Assembly (NCBI GenBank): GCA_021432635.1
Contig: MU270023.1
Coordinates: 1-64,000, forward strand
Direction: 5' to 3'
Length of the DNA stretch: 64,000 nucleotides
Origin: Thozetella sp. PMI_491
Lineage: Eukaryota > Ascomycota > Sordariomycetes > Chaetosphaeriales > Chaetosphaeriaceae
A program made the translations under genes and the position numbers. Positions 53,875-64,000 of this stretch are shown piece by piece. Within the stretch, counting starts at the first letter, position 1, and each line of letters begins with the position of its first letter. The notes below the pieces were generated by a model. It was not told the DNA's origin. It saw nothing but the letters and a program-made list of their open reading frames with translations, and searched no databases.

Positions 53875-56775
53875 ATGGATCCCCTCTCAATCACTGCGAG
53901 TATTATCACAATTTTGCAAATCGCTGGGGGCTCGGGACAGGCGCTGCATGCCCTGCTGTCGATTCGTGACGCCCCTCAACAACTACAGCAGCTATGGAAC
54001 GAGGGCGAGGCTTTGAGAGGTGAGAGGAGACTAGGCATTCTACTAGTCTTAGCTAAGCTCATTGTTATCTGTGTAACGTCGCACCAAGAACCTAACTCAG
54101 CTCGCCCCACAGCTTTGTTGCTTGAAACGGAATCTGTTCTGCATCGCAGGAGACAGTCTGAAGGGTATCAGGAATTTAAAAATTCAATACTACCCGTACT
54201 CCAGACTGTCAAGACCCTCGTGAGAGCATTTGAGAATCTCCTCCAGTAAGTCATATTCCATAATTACAACAAGCTTGACCTCGCTCCCACCTAACACGTA
54301 CCTCCGAGCTCCCGACTCGCCCGCAGCGCGGTTCTGGACCACCGTGGTCTCCCCAAAGTCAAGCGCGGTTACTGGCTTCGAGCGAGTTCCGAAATCCAAA
54401 GCGCCAAACAAAATATTCGAGAAGCCTGTGAGCTTCTCCGGAGCCATCTCCAACTGCTTGGATTGGACGACAGTGGAAGTGTCAAGACCCAGATCCTTCA
54501 AATCCAAAATATGCTTATCGGCAGCCAAGAGACAGTGTGCAGACTCGGCGATCACCAGCGGATGCTGCAGTATTCAGTCCAGCAGCTGGAGGACCGTACC
54601 GACCAGAGCCTCAGCCGAACACGGTCATATCTCGAGGAGAGTGAAGCACGTTTATATCAACGGTTGAACGAAATGGAAGTTGAGTACCGCCGACATTTCA
54701 CAGAGCTCCAAACGGATTTGATGGCTTCCATCAAGGATAACGCCATCCAGATACAGCAAGCGACACGCGCTAACCCATACCAACAAGCCAATGAGCGACG
54801 GCCGGGGGGCTCTGCCCGTATCCCGATCCGCAGTCATAGGGCGCTACCAAATGGCTCGGCTGTGCGCATCTGTGCCACGATAACTGTGGAAAACTGCCCA
54901 AGTGGATGCAGATGTCGATGCCATTCTCGCATGTCAGTCCAAACTCCATCTTGGCTCCGATGCGTGGTTGGTCAGCTCCTCTGGAGCTACACGTCGTCCA
55001 TCTCCCTGAGGTCCTGTAACTACCTTCCTTGCCGAAAGAGGTTGAACAAACAAACCTTTATATATTATTTTCCGCCTTGGATTATCTCTAGGGCAATCAT
55101 GGTTTCAGCCAACCCGGAAGATCTCTTGAGCGTCGGCGCCAAAGTCTTTGTGAGCGTGCCACTCATTATCCCCGAAGAGAGGCACATTGTGTGGTCCCTT
55201 GTCATCTCTGGAAATCTGCAACAGCTCCAAGAGTTGTTAGCAGGCAACGCAAGCTTGATGCACGTTAGAAACCAATGGGGCCAGTCACTGATGCACGTAA
55301 GTACCAATCTTGGCTTCTTCCGCGATGGCGAATAGCCGGCACGCCTTCGCAGTTCGTTAGCCCTGACCATGACTACATTGTGCCGGTAGGTTGCAGCCAA
55401 GATCCATCAGCCAGTAATCTTCAATTTTCTACTGTCAAGGGGTATCGATCCGCACCTGGTAGATGAGAACCAGAAAACGGCTGCAACTACTGTCTTGACG
55501 CGGAGAGGCAGTGACGAATACGACCTCCATTTCGATGCAGATGACCTCGCTGACCGTTTAGACTGGACGCCGCTGCACCGGGCCGCTGCCCTGATCCAGG
55601 TCAGCGCATCTTTCGCTGAAGCCCTTCTCCAATCCGAGTATGACTGCATTAGTAGCTCAGATGCCTTGGGCAGGACGCCTCTGCACTGGCTAGCTGAAAA
55701 CGGCGAAGGAGAGGCCATTCGCCTCCTCACTGGGGACCCCTGGAAAGCTAATGTCAGTAGGCGAGACCTTATGGGATTTACGGCTCTTCATTGCGCGTCC
55801 TGGGCCGATAGCTTCGATTCCGTTGCCGCACTTCTCGACGCCGGCAGTAACCCTAACGCCCTAGACAAGCATGGGCGCACGCCGCTGCTTCACTTGGATG
55901 ACCCTAAACTGCTCTATCTTATGATCGAGAAAGGTGGAGATGTCTATATCAAGGATGACGAGGGGGCAAATATCCTGCACCACGCCTCTGTGGCTGACCA
56001 AGGTACGCTCGCGGAGGGCCTGCTTGCACGATACGGAGGTAGTCTTTGGAAAAGAAACCTTGCCGGTGATACGCCACTCGGCTTGGCAATCCAAAGCAAC
56101 AGCATTGCCTTTCTCGCTGTTCTTCTGCCGTTCCTGGATGATTTGTCGGTGAGTGTTCTGTTCTCCGCGTCTGCTTTGTTGAAGCCTCGGTCTAAGTTGG
56201 TCGGCATCTCGCACGGGTGAAAACAGTCAATGGCGTAGACCGTACAATTTCTTGCAGGGGTTGCGAATGGCAAGATGAGCAGCGCAGCGTCCTTGATTCC
56301 CACTCTCGTGCAAGAGGGTTGGTCTGCCAACGGAGTTGTTGGGGGACATTGCCAGTTCAAAGCTGACAAACGCCGCGAGTAGGTCGTAAAAATAGGAATG
56401 TCTAACTTGAGCAAGAGGAACCCTCTCCATCTCGCAGCCCTGTATGCGAGCACGGAGGTCATGGACATGCTCGCCGCCGCGAGAGTCTCCGGTCTCGACT
56501 CGAGCGCCCGAGACAAAGATGGCCATTCGCCGAATGACTGCTTCGCAAAATGCCGCGGCGACCATTGTGCCGTCGCAAGGAAATCGGTAGAAGCGGAAAA
56601 CATATCCTGGCTCGGATTGATGCAGTCTGTTGCCGGCGAAACCAGAATACCACCGGATGGCTCTGACGAAGTTGAGAAGCGGGTCGCGATGAGCACAAGC
56701 AGTCGGGGCTTAGACAAAGCAAGTAGTGGTAGTACCTCAGAAGATGAGTTTTTCGATGCATGTAACAACCGTTAG
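53875..56775 (+). CDS. ankyrin-repeat protein with fungal STAND-type N-terminal domain
   Basis: Exons 53875-54019, 54113-54245, 54327-55296 and 55390-56148 join cleanly into about 669 residues. The start MDPLSITASIITILQIAGG is the common N-terminal helical domain of fungal NACHT/ankyrin proteins. A coiled-coil stretch follows (about 110-215: VKTQILQIQNMLIGSQETVC to EYRRHFTELQTDLM), then a cysteine-rich patch NCPSGCRCRCHSR and the block NKQTFIYYFPPWIISRAIM. Ankyrin repeats begin near residue 380 (SLVISGNLQQLQELLAGNAS) and include DWTPLHRAAALI, GRTPLHWLAENG, GFTALHCASWAD and GANILHHASVAD. The 3' end is less certain: an exon near 56258-56380 (VANGKMSSAASLIPTLVQEG) and a last one near 56434-56775 (RNPLHLAALYAST to the stop) continue the repeats, but joining them needs either a weak donor 4 nt downstream of the consensus GTGAGT or a frameshift, then an intron of only about 37 nt. 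Possible self/non-self or signalling role; the function is unknown. Confidence 0.75.
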
Positions 56776-57145
56776 AAAGCCCTTGATTAGAGCTATCGAA
56801 CGATACCATATTTCTATATAAAAGCCTCCGCGGGGTAACAATACCGGCATTTGAGCTAGTTTCCGCAGGTTGCTTGCGCAACCTTCTAACACCTATCGTA
56901 TGCCTTGGTTTACCATATATTATAAGTAGTTACGATTAGCTAGACAGTAGTTAAGAAAGACGAGAGGGTCAAGATGGAGGCCGCTGTGGCGATTTGTCCC
57001 CACTGGTGAAACGTCGGGCTGAGACATACGTCGACACCCAAGAGGTTTCCCATAAGATCCTTAGAGCATCGCCAGGCACGCTTCATCAAGCCGGAACGCA
57101 TTTGACTCGAACCACACCTTTCCCACGCGCTGCAACCGCTTCGCG

Positions 57146-57379
57146 ATGCCGAGGAGTGAGGAGCAGAAGAACAAGCTCAAGAAAAAGGCACAAGCATTTG
57201 TAGGTTGCCTCCCGCCGGCAACAAGCAGCAGCTAACCCTGCTAGATGCAAAATAACTTCGCTGGTCAAAAGTTCACCCTCGCGGCCGAAGAATCCGAAGA
57301 CTCATTTACATTCGAGACCGGCCCACCGTCTGCGGCGTCGTTATCGACCAAGGGAGCGACAGGGGATACGTGTAGTTAA
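57146..57379 (+). CDS. possible small two-exon gene, 62 aa
   Basis: Exons 57146-57199 and 57245-57379, separated by a 45-nt intron (GTAGGT donor, GCTAAC branch, CTAG acceptor), give MPRSEEQKNKLKKKAQAF then MQNNFAGQKFTLAAEESEDS and an acidic Ser/Thr-rich tail. The N-terminus is Lys-rich and could be nuclear. No family is recognised. The clean splice signals are the main support; this may be chance. Confidence 0.3.
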
Positions 57380-57948
57380 TGTGGGAGGACAGGAGCTTGA
57401 CAAGGCCTGGACGGACAAAGAAGATGGGTACGAGTTTCGTAATATATTGAAGGCCAGACGTGTATGATATATGGTAGTGCCGTTGTCTACTATATCATAC
57501 CCTCCTGATGACGGACCTCTTCCATCACCTTCCTCCCTATCTCGTGACTATATCTGATGAGGTTCTGGCCCGTATCTTTGTCTAGCTTGTAATTGGATGT
57601 GCTGGTTTCCGGACAATTTAAAAGCAAGCTAGCTTTATATATACAGAGAAGAGCACAGAGTAGCATTAGAATGTCAGAAGTTTTTCGAAGCATGTGCTTA
57701 GCTGAGAACTACTCAATTGCTGTATACATCAGGAAAATCTCATCGTATGACTATTCTTTTTCCTTCTCAGGCACTTTTATGTAATACTTAGGTTCGATCT
57801 CTCATGAAATCTAGTAGTATAAATAAGTCTAAAGCAGCTAAGAGGGTAAAATACATCTTGAAGGAGAGCATCTACCTAGATAGCTAATTAAAAAACTATC
57901 TCTACGCAATGAATTTAAACCAACCTTTGCGATATAAAAGTCCACAGA
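57380..57948. other. AT-rich intergenic region
   Basis: 3' flank of the SDR gene. Overlapping short frames at 57490-57784 lack recognisable features. Confidence 0.45.
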
Positions 57949-59059
57949 CTAAGACATGTTAGAATGTGCCATCCCGGACACAATTTCTTTCACTCCTGCA
58001 AAGTTCAACGCCTCTAAAGTTTCATTCCAGAGTCGCTCGCCAATTTCGCTGCCCTTGGCTGTATATAGAATACGATTAAACCTATTCGTGAGCAGCAAAG
58101 TCAGTGAAAATGTTCCAGTAGCCATCCGTGGTTAGAGACAAGACTCACGGAGCAATACTCCAGTTATCCAGATAGTTTCCATGGCTCTCAAGCCCTTTTA
58201 CCGCTACAGCATCCAAGTAGGTAGAGGCACCAGATTGGACGCTTCTTCCCAATGTGAGCCTGAATAGCAGGGCGAGGTACCGTATGCCGGATGGGAGAGG
58301 TCGATCTAAGCCGGTGGTGCGGACTAGGCCGGGATTGACGACGTTGACGATGACGTCCTGGGGACTGACTAAGTGTTCGAGTTTCCTAAGCAGGAATTGG
58401 AGCAACACTTTAGTAACACCGTATCGATCCTGGATGATAGCGCTCTGCTCGAGTAGTACGGGATCGGAAAATGCTGGTAGGAGAGGATCGTAGTCCTGCT
58501 CCGTGAATGCACAATCCAGGTTGCTACCAACTATGGTAAGACGGCCCGGCTGTCCCTTCGCTCGCTTATCTCTAAGTAGAGGAAGCATCGAGAGAGCGAG
58601 TAGTGCAGTCGAGAGGTAATTGATTTGGAAGATTTCCTCGTTCCCCGTCGAAGCGTTAATCTCAAGCTTAAGCTTCCCCCCAATACCGGCGTTCAGAATG
58701 ACGATGTCCAGCTGCTCCAACTCCGCACTGCGTGTGATAAAACTTTGCATCGACTCGTAACTGAACATATCTAGGCTCCATGCTTGTATGTTTGCAGAGG
58801 GATAGCTGCTGCGTAGGGACTCGACTGCGGTGTCTCCCAGCTCAGCATCTCGGGACGTGATGATGAGCTTGTGGAGTTTATTCTCAAGCAACGCTCGGGC
58901 CGACTCAAGGCCGATGCCTCTGTTTCCACCGGTAATGATCGCTGTCCTGCCCGATAGATCGAGTGGATTTGAGGGTATAGCTGGCTTCATGAACTTGCCC
59001 CTGAGGATGTTCATGAGCAAGCCTGACTCGTTCGGAGGGAGTTCAGCGGAGGAAACCAT
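57949..59059 (-). CDS. short-chain dehydrogenase (retinol-dehydrogenase/WWOX-like SDR)
   Basis: Exons 59059-58149 and 58081-57949, joined over a 67-nt intron (GTGAGT donor, ATAG acceptor), give 347 residues. TAIITGGNRGIGLESARALL is the nucleotide-binding motif, LDIVILNAGIGG the NAG motif, RLTIVGSNLDCAF the catalytic Ser region, and RYGVTKVLLQF the YxxxK active site; VNPGLVRTTG is the PG motif. The length and the N-terminal 35-residue extension fit the extended RDH/WWOX-like group common in secondary metabolism and detoxification. The second exon adds the C-terminal cap (LYTAKGSEIGERLWNETLEA). No signal peptide. The gene is divergent from a transcription-factor gene with a shared 700-base upstream region, so the two may be co-controlled. 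Confidence 0.9.
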
Positions 59060-59758
59060 GGTGGGAAATAAATAAGGAGTGACTATCAGAACACAACAGG
59101 TTTCTTCTTAGAGTTTTGGATATCGACTGAACTTCGGACCTCTTTGTCTCTCTAAAGCAGGAGGACAAGACAACCGTGGAAGAACACGCTCCAACTCTTT
59201 ATAATCTACACAGATATTTGGCTACATCATAGCATTATAAATGTCTTGATTTCACTCGTAATCATTGCTCGTCGAGACTAGGGTGGCTTCCCAATCCGGT
59301 AACTGGTTTGGTGGGACACTTTGAATATTCGGACCGGACCGGGCTGGACTGGCAATACCAATAATCGTCCCGAAAAAGAGCCAGCGCCTTTGTTAGTAGA
59401 GAAACATGTTCCGCACAGCTCCGCCCAAACTTACTGCGTACGCTAGCCGCCTCCTAGTTTTGCGCCGGGACGTCCAGACCCAAAGACCATCCACCAGTGG
59501 ATCCTCCAGGCTGGGCTGGACGACCCACCGGACCCACCAGATCAATCGCCCGTTTCGTCCTAGCACATACCGTTTCTGACAAATTGTAGTGTCCACCACG
59601 AGCTTGCCAAACATCCTCTTCTGCATCCACGCGATTCTCGACATTTCACTGTCCCCTGACGCAAAGCGCCGGGCCGAGATACCTGAAGCCTACGGGGACG
59701 GCCTTTCAACTGCAAGCGGCACCCCCGATAGCACATACCCAAGGAGGAGCGATTCACC
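59060..59758. promoter_or_regulatory. shared divergent promoter region
   Basis: A 700-base region between the divergent SDR and transcription-factor genes. AT-rich near the SDR start (59190-59260) and CT-rich before the factor gene. No operator could be picked out by eye. Confidence 0.4.
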
Positions 59759-61433
59759 ATGCCTGACCAACCACATTTCACGTTCGTTGCCGTGGATCAT
59801 CTTGGGAAGACGAGCACATCCGGTCGGACGCTTGCCCGGAAGCATGTCATGAACGGCAAGAATAGAAAGATTGGCGTGGATCAAGGCTCGCCGCGCCCTT
59901 TTTCTTCAGGAAAGGCTGGTTCATCATCTACTTTGCCAAGTGAAGGGGGAGATAAGACGGTGAACTTCGAAGAGGGAACCAGGCTCACAGCCAGGCGAAA
60001 CAAGCCAAGAACTAAACACTGGGGAATGAAGCACCACACAATGACAATACCCAAAACACCGGTGTACTGGGTAACGGGTCTATTGCCGGCTGCATATGAG
60101 ATTAGTGACGAGTATCGCAGACTGATATACGATGGTACGTCCTCTATTCCCCACCGCCAACCAAAGCAAGAACACTTAGGACCCACTAACCCATGGTTGA
60201 AGTCTGCACATTGCCAAACTCTAACTTCTGGCCATTCAAGCTGGGAGTCGAGATTGCGCCCCCTAACAAGACAGAGATGCTTTCATGGCTTTCCAAAGAC
60301 GACGCATACTTGCATTCCGTTCTATTTCTCATCATCTCCGCCTACGATATAACGGCGCAGAGGCTGCTGAGCCGAGCGGCGAGCTACCACCTCTACCGGG
60401 CCGTCCAATTCATGCAGGATAGGGTATCCAGCAATATATTTTCGATAGATGACTCTACGATCTATGCCGTAACCAACCTCGTCTTCAGTGCGTGCGTCTC
60501 ACAAGACCTTCGGGCCGCAACGGCGCATGCTGCTGGGGTTCGGAAGATGGTCCGCCTTCGTGGAGGCATCGAGCGCCTGCGCGACAACCCGGAGCTGTAT
60601 ATGAGGTTGTGTCGGTAGGTCTCTCAACATCATCGCGCTCTGTATCATCAGGAGAAGCGAGGTGGCACTAATTAGAGATTAGTGTAGATTTCGCTTACTA
60701 TTTACACACCGGGAACGAGCCTGTGTTCTTTATCGACCCTGCCAACTGGCCTACTACAGAAACCGAAGACCCAGAAGACCCCGGAGATCTCTACCGCGCG
60801 TTAAAGCATTGCTCCCTGGACCTACCATCCGCTGTCGGCGCGATCAGCAATCGATCCCTCCTGGGAGTCCTGCAAGACCTCCGTACCTTCGCACATCTCA
60901 TCAATGTGCCGGACACCAAGCGAGCTACGGTCTCGTACGGCCAGTTTACAAATATTCTCTGCTCCGTTCAGTTTAGGTTGATCGAGTTGGACGGAAATCT
61001 CAACGACACGCTGGCAGAGTGTCTCCGGCTGGTGCTCCTGGCACTCCTCACGACGACCTTCACGATCCCCGGTTCCGAAACCCGATACCCGTTCCTCGCG
61101 CGCCGACTCACCGAGTGCATCGATCTTGTCAATGTCTCGTCTCCAGAGAACCAGAACCAGCAGTTGATGATGTGGGTACTGATCATACACGCCATCTCCT
61201 TAACCGGCATCGATAACGCCTGGATGACACAGAAATGGCGTTCTTATGTATCCAGGGATCTGACTTGGACTGAGGCGCGAGAGAGGCTTAAAGAGATACT
61301 CTGGGTGGATTTCATCCATGATAAGCTTGGGGAGTATGCGTTTGAGATGTTGCAAGGCAGGGGAGGGCCTTCACTCGGAACCCAGACGGCCTTGTGGACT
61401 TGTGGTTGGGGGATATGTCCGTTCAAGTTTTAA
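59759..61433 (+). CDS. fungal-specific transcription factor domain protein without a zinc cluster
   Basis: Exons 59759-60134, 60203-60614 and 60683-61433 give 512 residues. The start FTFVAVDHLGKTSTSGRTLARKHVMNGKNR is the usual N-terminus of fungal proteins that keep the regulatory half of Zn2Cys6 factors but lack the CX2CX6C cluster; no cysteine cluster is present here. The middle part (FWPFKLGVEI, SYHLYRAVQFMQDR, TIYAVTNLVFSACVSQDLRA and AAGVRKMVRLRGGIERL) matches the fungal-specific transcription factor domain of the PF11951 type. The C-terminal part is helical. Such proteins probably act in the nucleus through partners rather than by binding DNA themselves. It is transcribed away from the neighbouring SDR gene. 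Confidence 0.82.
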
Positions 61434-62376
61434 TCATGGCCTGGACGTGTGATTACAGCCTCTGAAAGAAACAGGTCATCCAACGTGTTTGTCAGTGGGT
61501 CCGGTCGGAGTGCTTGGGATATGCTGACTTGGTGTTGGGAGTGGGGCGGATAGGCTAGGTCATATTGAGAAAGAGCGCTATGTATATCTTAGTTGCCAGA
61601 CGACGTTGAAAACATAATAGTCACTATCGTCACGTAATGGAAGCCCCTAGCACGAAGCGCTAGTTAGGTCCACCTTGACCTCGGGAGTGCAAGGAAGCGG
61701 CAACGAAAATCCACCCTGCGTGGATACCCCCCCTGTACAATAGGGAGATTCTAAGCGAAGGATGTCATATTTCCCCCTGTTTTAGTATATATATAGAGCA
61801 GGCCAATGCTACTATAGGCGAATACAACACGACCAACGTTCTAGAATCTACAGTGTCATTGTCCACGCAGAAGTCACATCGTTGGCGATCCTCTAGCTCC
61901 GCTGGCTTATCGAGGAAGATGCTCTCAAGCCCCGGGCCGCATTGAAATCAGCACAACTAGGTACGGCTTTGGAGCTATCAAAGCGGCCAGTGGGTTCCAA
62001 CTACGGGGACAAAATATAATAGCTTGTTCTGCGGCATGTCGATGCACTCGATACATGGCGAGGTCGCCGAACAAAGGACCATGCCATAGCCTAGAATGAA
62101 TTTTCAACGGGTTGCCAGTGTCACGGAACGGTTCATCGCATCATGATAGTGGTAAAAGCATCATCGGTCTGTCGACCGACAGTTGGTATACGCTATATGG
62201 ACTAACCCTAGGTTAGATGAAACTCGCCTCGCAAATTCACAGTTTGACGCCTTCGAATCTTAATGCGCAGAACAGTATCGACGCTGCAAGTTGGTATTAT
62301 GCATCTGCCGACTATGGCCTGGCCCCAAAAGATTGACATGCCCGTCGTAAGCGTCCTTGGTCGCGACAGAATTGCT
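61434..62376. other. gene-free stretch
   Basis: 3' flanks of the transcription factor and transporter genes, which converge here. No recognisable gene; the minus-strand frame 61925-62107 is short and featureless. Confidence 0.5.
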
Positions 62377-64000
62377 CTAGATCTTCTGAGAGATTCCAGT
62401 CGCGTCATTCTCGGCAATCGACGGGGGGCGGTTGACCGTCGTGCTAATTTCGTTCTCCTGGATGAAGTCCCGCGTTCCGGTCATGTCGGAGGTCTCGTTC
62501 GTGGACAAGACATATTCCTCCCGGTCAATGTGGCGGAAGTTAAAGTACTGTCACGGACGTTAGCTATTCGTACCTGAACAAGGCCGGTCTGGGCTCGGCT
62601 TACGAAGAAGATGGTGACAACAACGCCGACAATGGCGGGGCCGCCAAAGTCCCAGATCAGGTTGGGGTCGCCAATGACGGCCGAGCAAGCAAGGTTGACT
62701 GCGTTGGCAATACCCGTGTTGAAAAGGTTGATAGCGGAGACCACACCACGCATGTTGATAGGAGCACGCGAGTAGGCAATACCGTAGGCTAGAGCGCATT
62801 GCCGTTAGCATTCCGTCAGGGAACAGGGTAGGTCGCGGAGATCATACCAGGCACGTTGATGAACAGCTCAGAGATACCACCGAGGGACAGAGGAATACCC
62901 TGAATCCACAGGGAGACCGGGGCAACGATACCCGTGTCCGTGCAAGTGGGGTCAGAAGAGCCGTAGTAACCGCAAGGAGACTGCTGGTAGGCGTAGTACT
63001 GGAGGACGGTGAAGGCGATACCACCGAGAGTAGCCATGGCGAGGCCAGTAGTGATACGGGCAACGGGGCCGTAGTGGATCTTATTCTTCCGGAGGAAGGG
63101 GTAGAGACCGTACTGTGTACCGCGTTAGTTTTCCATCTGTGCTCTCACATATGCTTGAGCCGTCCCTGAGACTGAATACGTACGTTGAGAATGGGGCCGA
63201 AGACAATGATGGAAAGCGAGTTAAAGTTTCCAATGACATCGTTGGGCACATTGTTGGCTATGAGCATAGATCCCTGGAAATTGGCCGAGCTTCCGATGCT
63301 GAAAATGCATGTCAGTACCCGTACAATCAGGACGAGCCAGCTCCAACAATGACTTACCCGTTATCGTTCCAGTACTGCACGGGAAACAGCATGAACATGG
63401 CCGAGGCCTGGAGGGCACGCTTAACGTCCTCGACGAACTGGTCGTTCCATCGCCGCTCGACGGGTAGGCCTTTCTCCTCCTGGTAGGAAGGCTTGGCAGG
63501 ATCCCACCATCCCTTCGTTCCGACACGGAGGAGACCACCGCCGGACATGTTGTAGCTAATGACGCGGAAGACGTTGGGGAGGTCGGAGCCTCGGGGCTCG
63601 TGCATAATTAGACGCGGCTTGAGCCAGATGAGGAGGATAGGCAGCGGCAAATAGAGGATCAGAGGCAGCAAGAATGCGAGCCACCAACCGACAAAACGGG
63701 CCGAGTACGAGGTAGCAACAGACATGAAGGCACCAATGTTGATAAGCAGATAGAACCACAGCATGGTCTTCTCGGCGGTGGATTCGGGGTCTTCGATAAC
63801 ACGCTCGCCAGACTTAAGGGTGATGACCTTGGGCAGCTTGGTCGTGATCTGGTCCAGCAGCAGCGGCGAGACATTAGGCTTAAACATGGCTAGAAGTGCT
63901 TGTTAGCTCCTGTCGTTTCACATCTCGACGTTTTGGTACGTAGATAAGGGCCCAAGAGCGTTTGCAGTGTCAGGGGCTTGCAACTTACCAGCACCGATGG
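62377..64000 (-). CDS. PTR2-type oligopeptide:proton symporter, 5' end outside window
   Basis: Exons seen: beyond 64000-63989, 63889-63358, 63298-63184, 63112-62848, 62788-62574 and 62547-62377, at least 436 residues. POT/PTR2 landmarks: IGAAMFKPNVSPLLLDQI, the loop with Thr/Glu-rich sequence ending KTMLWFYLLINIGAFM, YSARFVGWWLAFLLPLILYL, the long fungal insertion RVGTKGWWDPAKPSYQEEKG, FMLFPVQYWNDNG, ANFQGSMLIANNVPNDVIGN, ISELFINVPGAYGIAYSRAP and MRGVVSAINLFNTGIANAVN. It should import di- and tripeptides across the plasma membrane with protons. The last join is odd: the family C-terminus (YFNFRHIDREEYVLST to the stop at 62377) is reached only by removing 26 bases (62573-62548), which have GTACGA, GCTAAC and CAG as donor, branch and acceptor. 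Reading through instead gives an unrelated 30-residue tail ending near 62481. Confidence 0.88.
62548..62573 (-). other. apparent 26-nt intron
   Basis: Between CAG and TAC in the transporter gene. It contains GTACGA at the 5' end, a GCTAAC branch-like element and GACAG at the 3' end. All other introns rebuilt in this window are at least about 45 nt, so this may be a deletion-shortened intron rather than a functional one. Confidence 0.55.

Noticed and set aside
1-64000. Search for tRNA genes, rRNA and CRISPR arrays
   Set aside because: No cloverleaf with a GGTTCGAAT-type T arm in a plausible context, no rRNA-like sequence and no spaced direct repeats were seen by eye. A tRNA covariance search would be decisive.

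Overview
The window reads as nuclear DNA of a filamentous ascomycete (Pezizomycotina, most like a Sordariomycete). Nearly every multi-exon gene can be rebuilt with short GT-AG introns (about 50-130 nt) that carry CTAAC-like branch sites. The gene families are typical of these fungi: HET domain, PTH11-type and other fungal-only seven-helix proteins, a GLEYA adhesin-like protein, a fucose-lectin-like protein, a Dal5-type MFS transporter and ankyrin proteins with a STAND-type N-terminus. Everything is protein coding or intergenic; I found no rRNA, tRNA, CRISPR or organelle sequence. Many genes were assembled across introns by keeping reading frame and family resemblance, so exon edges are predictions.

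Layout. 1-254: 3' end of a TPR gene. 255-3634: gene-free. 3635-5403: an 11-exon seven-helix membrane protein. 6137-7653 (-): secreted flavin amine oxidase-like enzyme. 9467-10660: two-helix membrane protein of a fungal DUF family. 12037-13658: membrane-anchored fucose-lectin-like protein. 13950-14424 (-): 140-aa secreted protein. 15153-16695 (-): secreted L-asparaginase, 7 exons. 18359-20425 (-): 688-aa GLEYA adhesin-like protein. 22380-24235 (-): dead Dal5-type MFS transporter. 24675-26093 (-): MmgE/PrpD dehydratase. 28375-29297: secreted repeat protein built like a precursor of several small peptides. 30934-32201: PTH11/rhodopsin-like receptor. 33230-34193: short-chain dehydrogenase. 35067-35525: a 441-bp Mutator-like MITE with an intact 9-bp target duplication. 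36485-39034: HET protein. 42318-43573: seven-helix membrane protein. 45963-47967 and 48820-50295 (-): MFS transporter converging on a dihydroxypyridine-hydroxylase-like flavoprotein. 51188-52940 (-): Dcr2-type phosphoesterase with a stop codon in its signal peptide. 53875-56775: ankyrin protein. 57949-59059 (-) and 59759-61433: a short-chain dehydrogenase divergent from a transcription factor. 62377-64000 (-): peptide transporter running off the window.

How the genes relate. This looks like accessory chromosome territory rather than one pathway. It is rich in secreted and surface proteins (lectin, adhesin, small secreted protein, repeat peptide precursor), putative receptors (three seven-helix families), and self/non-self type proteins (TPR end, HET, ankyrin/STAND). 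Two metabolic pairs stand out: the dead MFS transporter beside the MmgE/PrpD enzyme, and the live MFS transporter beside the flavoprotein hydroxylase. The most unusual items are the repeat peptide precursor, the Mutator-like MITE, a 26-nt apparent intron in the peptide transporter, an Asp-to-Asn change in the asparaginase active-site motif, and the stop codon in the Dcr2-type gene. Long gene-free stretches (255-3634, 16696-18358, 20426-22379, 39035-42317, 43574-45962) show no recognisable coding sequence.
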